A stretch of DNA of 42,511 nt from assembly GCA_015520265.1 (NCBI GenBank), contig WAQK01000031.1:1-42511 (forward strand). Direction: 5' to 3'. The notes under the pieces are model-generated. The model saw only the letters and a program-made list of their open reading frames with translations, had not been told where the DNA came from and searched no databases. This document shows positions 36,715 to 42,511 of the stretch, in pieces. The stretch's first letter is position 1. Each line of letters starts with the position of its first letter. The translations under genes and the position numbers were made by a program. Origin of the DNA: Pyrodictiaceae archaeon (GTDB lineage: Archaea; Thermoproteota; Thermoprotei_A; Sulfolobales; WAQK01).

Positions 36715-38463
36715 CTACTTGTGGGTGAAGTAGGCTTCAACCGCCTCGCCGGAGACCGCTCGTATCTTGACGAAGCCGTAGCGGAACAGCTGGAGCTGGG
36801 CTCCGGGCTCCAGTCTGGCTATGTGGCTCTCGGCCAGGCCCTGGTCCTCGAGTAGGCTGAGGCCTTCGGGCCTCTTCACGGTCATCCTCACGGCCGAGCC
36901 CTCCGGCACCCACTGGATTATAGGTGCCCCTGCCTTCCTGGCCTCCTCCAGGCTCTTGCCGGTGTAGATCAGCTTGTCGCCGCTGAGCTTGAAGTTGGCT
37001 AGGTCCATGAGTCTGATGAGCCTGCCCTGGTATTTCTCGGCGTCGGGGCCGGCCAGGTAGATCTTCTCGCTGGGCCTCACCTCTATCCTCCTGCAGCCCT
37101 TCTCGGGCTTTGAGGGGTGGTAGGGTATGCATGCCTCCAGGCTCTCCTCTACACTCTCCAGTCTCACGGCTTTGGGGCTGGGGACGAACATGTACCTGTC
37201 GGCCTGCTCGTCGAGGAGCTTCCTGTTGGTTGCTGCGAGGTTGTCGAAGCTTATCGCTGCGTCAGTATGTTTCACGCCCACGTGTAGGATGGTCCTCCGC
37301 ACGGCTTCGGGGAGGAAACCCCTGGTCCTCAGTGCTGCGAGGGTTCCGAACCTGGGGTCTCCGAGACCCTCGTACTCGCCTGGGTGCTGTTCCAGTAGCT
37401 CCCTTATCTTGGACTTGCTCATCATGAATCCTTCCAGCTTGAGGCGCCCGAAGTGCACTGTTTCGGGGTAGCTCCACCCCATGTGCTTGTATAGGAAGCC
37501 CTGCTTCACAGTATTGACGGCGTGCTCCTTGCCCCTCAGGATGTGGGTCACGCCCATGAGGTGGTCGTCGGTCCCAGCGGCGAAGTTGTAGGTGGGCCAG
37601 ACTAGGTACCTGTCGCCGGTGAGGGGGTGCGGGGTCTTGGATGTGTCTATGATCCTGAAGGCCACCCAGTCCCTCACCGAGGGATCGGGGTGGTTGAGGT
37701 CCGTCTTGACCCTGAGCACGGCCTCGCCCTCGACGTAGTGGCCTGAGAGCATCTTGTCCCACTCTTCCAGCTGGTCCTCCACGCCCCGGTCCCTGTGAGG
37801 ACAGGCCTTGCCCTGGAGCCTCAGCTGGGCAAACTCCTTGGGGTCGCAGATGTCGACGTAGGCTCCTCCCCTCTCTATGAGCTGCCTGGCGATGTCGTAG
37901 TATATCTCCATCCTGGAGGACTGGACGTACTCCCGGTCCCACTCCACGCCGAGCCAGGCTAGGTCCTCTTTTATCAGCTTGTAGGCCTCGGGGAGGGGCC
38001 TCTTGGTCCTGGGGTCCGTGTCCTCGAACCTGAGGATCATCTCGCCGCCGTACATCCTGGCGTACTCGTGGCAGAGCACCGCCGGCCTCGCGTTGCCCAG
38101 GTGCAGGACGAAGTCGGGGTTGGGGGCGAACCTGGTCACAATCTTCTTATACTTCTCGGCGTTGGGGAGAGGGGGCAGCTTCTTCTCCTCCTCGACCCGC
38201 CTCTTCTCCTCCAGGGCTCCGGGCCACTCCTCCTCCAACAGCCTCCTCTGCTCATCGAGGCCCAGCTTGTTGACCTCCGCGACCACCTGGGCCACTATCC
38301 TGGCAACCTCCCTGGCGTGGGGCCTGAGCTCCGGCGCCTCGGCGAGAACCTTGCCTACCACGGGGCCTGGGCTCGCCTTGCCCCCATGCTTGATCGCGTT
38401 GATCAGGGCGTGCTTCCTGGCCAGCCGCTTAGCCTTCTCCGCAAACCCGTTTCCGCTCGACAT
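36715..38463 (-). CDS. gltX: Glutamyl-tRNA synthetase (archaeal GluRS)
   Basis: 'RFAPNPDFVLHLGNARPAVLCHEYARMYGGEMILRFEDTDPRTKRPLPEAYKLIKEDLAWLGVEWD', 'LEGFMMSKSKIREL'. Confidence 0.96.
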   Translation of the reverse strand: MSSGNGFAEKAKRLARKHALINAIKHGGKASPGPVVGKVLAEAPELRPHAREVARIVAQVVAEVNKLGLDEQRRLLEEEWPGALEEKRRVEEEKKLPPLPNAEKYKKIVTRFAPNPDFVLHLGNARPAVLCHEYARMYGGEMILRFEDTDPRTKRPLPEAYKLIKEDLAWLGVEWDREYVQSSRMEIYYDIARQLIERGGAYVDICDPKEFAQLRLQGKACPHRDRGVEDQLEEWDKMLSGHYVEGEAVLRVKTDLNHPDPSVRDWVAFRIIDTSKTPHPLTGDRYLVWPTYNFAAGTDDHLMGVTHILRGKEHAVNTVKQGFLYKHMGWSYPETVHFGRLKLEGFMMSKSKIRELLEQHPGEYEGLGDPRFGTLAALRTRGFLPEAVRRTILHVGVKHTDAAISFDNLAATNRKLLDEQADRYMFVPSPKAVRLESVEESLEACIPYHPSKPEKGCRRIEVRPSEKIYLAGPDAEKYQGRLIRLMDLANFKLSGDKLIYTGKSLEEARKAGAPIIQWVPEGSAVRMTVKRPEGLSLLEDQGLAESHIARLEPGAQLQLFRYGFVKIRAVSGEAVEAYFTHK

Positions 38464-38935
38464 CCCCCTCACCCGCGACCACCAGTATGTACTTCTCAGG
38501 GACGTACTCGGGGTTCCATGCTATATATACCAGCACCCCCGGCATGGGGGTCTTAACCACCCTGGTCTCGTTCTTCGCGGTGACCACGTAGGCCACCTTC
38601 TCCCACTTCTCCACCTTGTCACCCTCCCGGGGGAAGATGTGGACCAGCGTGCCGGCCGCCTCTATGAGTCCCACCTGCACCCCGGGGCCCAGGATAAGGG
38701 CCTCTCCCTGGGCTGGGAGGAGTGTGGCGAACCTCTTCCTTATCCTGGCCTCCTCAAGGTCGATGATCTCGTAGAAGCCCTGCTCGTAGGGTATCTCGAC
38801 CAGGTCGCCGGGCCCCGGCTCGCCCTTCCGGACCTCGACGCACTCGCCCCTGTCGTGGAGATTGGCGGGTCCCCGGGTGCCGGTCTCCGGGTTCTCGACG
38901 AACAGCCGGGGGAACCTGTAGTCGTTCTCACCCAC
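38429..38935 (-). CDS. DUF2118 family protein (biotinyl/lipoyl-like fold)
   Basis: 'DDLVEIPYEQGFYEI'-like N-terminal; 'LVHIFPREGDKVEKWEKVAYVVTAKNETRVVKTPMPGVLVYIAWNPEYVPEKYILVV'. Confidence 0.85.
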   Translation of the reverse strand: MGENDYRFPRLFVENPETGTRGPANLHDRGECVEVRKGEPGPGDLVEIPYEQGFYEIIDLEEARIRKRFATLLPAQGEALILGPGVQVGLIEAAGTLVHIFPREGDKVEKWEKVAYVVTAKNETRVVKTPMPGVLVYIAWNPEYVPEKYILVVAGEGDVERKRVCGEG

Positions 38936-38936
38936 T

Positions 38937-39932
38937 TCAGTATTCCCTCCTAACTATGAAGTCGGCTAGCTCCACTAGTATCTCCTTCGCCTCCTCGTCC
39001 CGCGCGTCTACCCTGGAGAGGCTTTTCTTGGCCTCGTCCACGAGCTTCTTGGCCCTCTCCATCGCGTGGTCCAGCGCCCCGGCCTCACGTATAAGCTCGG
39101 CAGCCCTCCTGTACTCCTCCTGGGACGCGTTGGGATTACCCACTACTCTCTTCAGGAACTCCCTGCCCTCGTCGTCGAGGTGCTGCATAGCGTAGATTAT
39201 GAGAAGGGTCTTCTTCCCCTCCCTAAGATCGCTGTACACCGGCTTGCCCAGCTTCTCCCCGGACCCGTAGATGCCCAGTATGTCGTCCCTTATCTGGAAC
39301 GCTACGCCTACCCTCCAGCCGTACTCGCCCAAGGCCTCGACCTCCTCGGAGCTGGCGCCTCCGGAGAGGCCGCCGACCCGCGCCGAGGCCTCTATGAGTG
39401 CGCCGGTCTTCCTGTATATCATGTCCATGTACTCGTCCACGGTGACGTCCCACCGCTCCTCGAACATCATGTCGAGGGCCTGGCCCTCAGCCACAGTGGA
39501 CGCCGCCTTGGCTAGGACCCTCATCGCTTCAACCACGCGGCCGGGCTCGATGCCCCTCTCCAGGAGTCGGGAGGCCGACTCGAAGGCCTTGGCGAAGAGC
39601 AGGTCGCCTGCAGTTATTGCCATGGGCTCCCCCCACACCCGGTGGACCGTGGGGACGCCGCGCCGGTAGTCGTCGCGATCCATGATGTCGTCGTGGATTA
39701 GTGTGAAGACGTGGATGAGCTCTAGGGCTGCTGCGGCGGGAAGGGCGTCCTCCTCGGAGCCTCCCACAAGCCTCGAGGAGAGGAGGGCCAGCGCGGGTCT
39801 AACCCTCTTGCCGCCCGCCCTTATCAGGTGGAGGGAGGCCTCGTAGAGTTCCTTGGGTGTGCCCGTCACGAAGCTGTAGATGTACTCATCGACGCGGCGG
39901 GCAGCGTGCTTAAGGTAGTCTGAGAGCCCCAT
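38937..39932 (-). CDS. Polyprenyl (geranylgeranyl/farnesylgeranyl) diphosphate synthase
   Basis: 'IRAGGKRVRPALALLSSRLVGG', 'HVFTLIHDDIMDRDDYRRGVPTVHRVWG', 'FQIRDDILGIYG'. Confidence 0.95.
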   Translation of the reverse strand: MGLSDYLKHAARRVDEYIYSFVTGTPKELYEASLHLIRAGGKRVRPALALLSSRLVGGSEEDALPAAAALELIHVFTLIHDDIMDRDDYRRGVPTVHRVWGEPMAITAGDLLFAKAFESASRLLERGIEPGRVVEAMRVLAKAASTVAEGQALDMMFEERWDVTVDEYMDMIYRKTGALIEASARVGGLSGGASSEEVEALGEYGWRVGVAFQIRDDILGIYGSGEKLGKPVYSDLREGKKTLLIIYAMQHLDDEGREFLKRVVGNPNASQEEYRRAAELIREAGALDHAMERAKKLVDEAKKSLSRVDARDEEAKEILVELADFIVRREY

Positions 39933-40009
39933 TTAATCATCACCCCTCAGTAGTAATGACCGGTGAAACCTTGACACGGTGGCACTAAATATCTTACCGT
40001 TTACCGGGT

Positions 40010-41107
40010 TCACCGGGCAGCCAGGTAGCTCTCCGGCTCCAGACCCCGGAGCACCATCCATTCCCTGAGCCTTCCCCTGACAAGTATCCGGGATCTCCTG
40101 AGGCATCCGTAGTCGCCGCACCCTGCCAGAAAAGCCGCAGTCCTGAGCTCCGCGACATAGGTGTCCAGTAGCAGGCGGAGGCCCTCCATGCCGCCCTCCA
40201 CCACGGCCTGCAGAGCTGGCCTGGCGAAGCCAGCCACGTCGGCGCCCAGCGCTATGGCCTTGGCGGCGTCGAGGCCGGACCTTATGCCGCCGCTCCCCAC
40301 TATGGTTGAGTCGGGCGCAGTGCTCCTCACCTCCACTATGGAGGCGGCTGTGGGTATGCCCCAGGAGAGGAACTCCCCGGCTGCCCTGCTGTGCACCTTG
40401 AGGCCCCTCTTGGCTGCCCTGTACATCTCGACGGCCACCCAGCTAGTGCCGCCCGCGCCAGCGGTGTCGAATAGCTTTATGCCGCACTCGTAGAGCGGCC
40501 TGACCACCTCGGCGGAAAGCCCGGCGCCCGTCTCCTTGACCATTATGGGGACGTCGACCTGCTCGGCCAGGCTGCATATCCTGTCTATGAGGCCTGAGAA
40601 CTCTGTGTCACCCTCAGGCTGGAAGGCCTCCTGGGCCGGGTTCAGATGGAGGGCTATGGCGTCGGCCTCGATCATCTCGACGGCCTTAAGGACTTCCCTG
40701 ACACCGTAGCCCTTGGCCAGTTGCACCGCGCCTAGGTTTGCCACGAGGGGTATGCTGGGAGCCTCCTCTCTGGCAACCCTGAACGTGTACTCGAGGCTGG
40801 GGTCCTCTATGGCCGCCCTCTGGCTCCCGACGCCTAGGGCCACCCTAAGCTCCTCGGCCACCCGGGCCAGCGCCCTGTTTATCTCCACAGTGTCTGGGTG
40901 CCCACCCGTCATGCCGGTTATCATTAGGGGTGCGGACAGGGTTTTGCCCAGGAACTCCACCTCCAGGTCCACCGAGCCCAGATCCGCCTCCGGGAGGGCC
41001 TGATGCACGAACATCACGTCGTCCAGCCAGGTGCTGGCCCATCCTTCCACCTTCTCCCTGAGCACGATCTCTATATGCTCCAGCTTCCTAGCCTTGGTGG
41101 GGTTCAA
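40010..41107 (-). CDS. fni: Type 2 isopentenyl-diphosphate delta-isomerase
   Basis: 'RKLEHIEIVLREKVEGWASTWLDDVMFVHQALPEADLGSVDLEVEFLGKTLSAPLMITGMTGGHPDTVEINRALARVAEELRVALGVGSQRAAIEDP'. Confidence 0.96.
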   Translation of the reverse strand: MNPTKARKLEHIEIVLREKVEGWASTWLDDVMFVHQALPEADLGSVDLEVEFLGKTLSAPLMITGMTGGHPDTVEINRALARVAEELRVALGVGSQRAAIEDPSLEYTFRVAREEAPSIPLVANLGAVQLAKGYGVREVLKAVEMIEADAIALHLNPAQEAFQPEGDTEFSGLIDRICSLAEQVDVPIMVKETGAGLSAEVVRPLYECGIKLFDTAGAGGTSWVAVEMYRAAKRGLKVHSRAAGEFLSWGIPTAASIVEVRSTAPDSTIVGSGGIRSGLDAAKAIALGADVAGFARPALQAVVEGGMEGLRLLLDTYVAELRTAAFLAGCGDYGCLRRSRILVRGRLREWMVLRGLEPESYLAAR

Positions 41108-41904
41108 CCCTCTCCCTCCGGCTCCACTATGGTGCAGGGGGTCAGCTCCCCCTTCAGCGCCTTGTAGAAGGAGGCTGGCCTTAGCCCGTTAAAAACTGTG
41201 ACCCTGAGCCCCATCCTCGCTATCCTGACGATGGAGCCCAGCTTGGAGGCCATCTCCCCGGTCACCTCAAACTTTCCCCTCCTTCTGCCAGTCTCGACGC
41301 CGAGGAGCTGGGAGGGCGTTGCCCGCTCCACCAACACCGCGCCCGGCTCCGAGGGGTCCCTGTCATATATCCCGTCAACGTCGGTGGCGAAGAGGGCCTC
41401 AGAGGCTGGGAGCTTCTCGGCCAGCTGCTCCATCACAGTGTCGCCGCTGATTATCACCGGGGCTCCGCCCGGCGCCGCTATGTCGCCGTACAGTACGGGC
41501 ACGCCGCCCGCCTCGAGCACGTCCACTACTGGTCCGACCAGTATGCCCTCCGCGGTCCACACCGCGTGGGTAGGGATGAGGACTGCTGGCACGCCCTCTG
41601 ACTGGAGGAAGTCGGCCACCAGGAGGCCCAGCTCGTTCATGGCCAGCGAGATCTGGGCCAGCGCCTCGGCGTCATAGCCCCCCTTTTCCTCGAGGTGGGT
41701 GTGGGCGGTGAAGTGGCCGAAGGAGCCTCCCCCGTGGACCACCACCAGTTTGTCGCGGGTCTCGGACAGGTAGCGGGAGATCTCGGCCGCTATGCCGCGT
41801 AGCCTTGCGTACCTCACGTGGAAGGGCCTGGTCTTATCCGATAGTACGCTTCCACCTATTTTCAGCAGTTTTAACCTAGATCCTGAGCCTGGCAAAGCAC
41901 ACAC
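41104..41904 (-). CDS. Isopentenyl phosphate kinase
   Basis: Amino-acid-kinase fold 'LKLLKIGGSVLSDKTRPFHVRY...LVVVHGGGSFGHFTAHTHLEEKGG', 'VPVLYGDIAAPGGAPVIISGDTVMEQLA'. Confidence 0.94.
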   Translation of the reverse strand: MCALPGSGSRLKLLKIGGSVLSDKTRPFHVRYARLRGIAAEISRYLSETRDKLVVVHGGGSFGHFTAHTHLEEKGGYDAEALAQISLAMNELGLLVADFLQSEGVPAVLIPTHAVWTAEGILVGPVVDVLEAGGVPVLYGDIAAPGGAPVIISGDTVMEQLAEKLPASEALFATDVDGIYDRDPSEPGAVLVERATPSQLLGVETGRRRGKFEVTGEMASKLGSIVRIARMGLRVTVFNGLRPASFYKALKGELTPCTIVEPEGEG

Positions 41905-42511
41905 CCCCGATGTCGGGTATTACCTTGGCGTCGCCGGGCGGCGGGCGGACCCCGTAGACGGCATACCAGACCGCGTTCTCGACCCTGGAGGCCCCTTCCA
42001 GGCTGGAGGAGTCCCGCCTCCTAAGGGCGTCGGCGAAGGAGAGGGTCGCTAGGCCCGCCAGGTGGGTCAGGGCGTCCCTCAGCTCTTCGGGCTCCTCGAG
42101 TGGCTCCCTCACATCAGTGCACCCAAGCACCTCCACCTCCAGGCCCCGGGGCAGAGGGACAGGCTCCTCCCCCCTCCTGTAGGCCACGGGGCCGTCGCCG
42201 GCCTGGGCGAGTCTGAGGGCGGCGGCTATATCCACGTACTCGGGGCTGAGTCCCACGGCTCCATCCACTATCGACGAGTACTCCAGCACCTCGTCCTTCC
42301 CCAGCTCAACGCCCAGGAGCCTGGCCACGGCCTCTATCACCACGGGGACGGCTGAGCTGTACACCGAGATCTCCGGGTGGGCGGTGGAGAGCCTCACCAC
42401 CATGCGTAGCTCAAACCCCTCGCCGAGGGCCTCAGCCAGCTTGGCGGCCGCCGTTTCCAGGAGGCGCGCCGAGGGCCCCTCCACCCGGGCCTCGGCCCTC
42501 TCCGCTGGACC
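41876..42511 (-). CDS. Uncharacterised protein, possibly a divergent GHMP-kinase-like protein; 5' end outside window
   Basis: ORF open upstream of 42484 to the window edge; 'STAHPEISVYSSAVPVVIEAVARLLGV...DGAVGLSPEYVDIAAAL' weakly recalls GHMP kinases; adjacent to ipk. Confidence 0.4.
   Translation of the reverse strand, partial: GPAERAEARVEGPSARLLETAAAKLAEALGEGFELRMVVRLSTAHPEISVYSSAVPVVIEAVARLLGVELGKDEVLEYSSIVDGAVGLSPEYVDIAAALRLAQAGDGPVAYRRGEEPVPLPRGLEVEVLGCTDVREPLEEPEELRDALTHLAGLATLSFADALRRRDSSSLEGASRVENAVWYAVYGVRPPPGDAKVIPDIGGVCFARLRI

Noticed and set aside
39933-39970. CTGA-gggg-TGATGA D'-C' like motif upstream of prenyl synthase
   Set aside because: No flanking C and D boxes; more simply the SD/start region
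1-42511. CRISPR arrays, tRNA, rRNA, IS elements
   Set aside because: No regularly spaced repeats, no tRNA T-loop/acceptor patterns, no transposase ORF seen

Overview
This window is archaeal chromosome, most likely from a hyperthermophilic crenarchaeon (Desulfurococcales-like; inferred from gene content, AGG/ATA-rich codon usage and TATA-type promoters). Most of it is a dense, largely minus-strand set of information-processing superoperons. These are: EF-2; XPF nuclease, DHH phosphoesterase, DUF3194, prefoldin beta, a Pcc1-like KEOPS subunit, Brix, L37Ae, exosome Rrp42/Rrp41/Rrp4, SBDS, proteasome alpha, RNase P Pop5/Rpp30, COG1325 and L15e; then a radical SAM protein, sugar-phosphate nucleotidylyltransferase, THUMP-SPOUT protein, S3ae, Pcc1, degenerate RecJ-like protein, S15, Ham1, Bud32, Kae1, S27ae, S24e, dephospho-CoA kinase, Spt4, Rpo7, PIN protein, aIF2-gamma and S6e; then aIF5B, Ndk, L24e, S28e and L7Ae; then GltX, DUF2118, prenyl synthase, Idi2 and isopentenyl phosphate kinase. 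The left 5 kb is more accessory: a UPF0175/PIN toxin-antitoxin pair, a GNAT protein, an orphan DNA methyltransferase, SpoIIM-like and DUF2797 genes, and a helical-repeat protein. Best leads: an apparent N-terminal transmembrane anchor on RNase P subunit Pop5; two Pcc1 paralogues in a window that also holds Bud32 and Kae1; a RecJ-like protein with degenerate DHH motifs between S15 and Pcc1; a perfect 7-bp hairpin with a GAAAA loop at the predicted 5' end of the S3ae mRNA; an 18-bp perfect palindrome upstream of ndk; and a start-less hydrophobic ORF between Pop5 and psmA. I found no CRISPR array, tRNA, rRNA or insertion sequence. I found no clear candidate for a wholly new multi-gene defence-type system.
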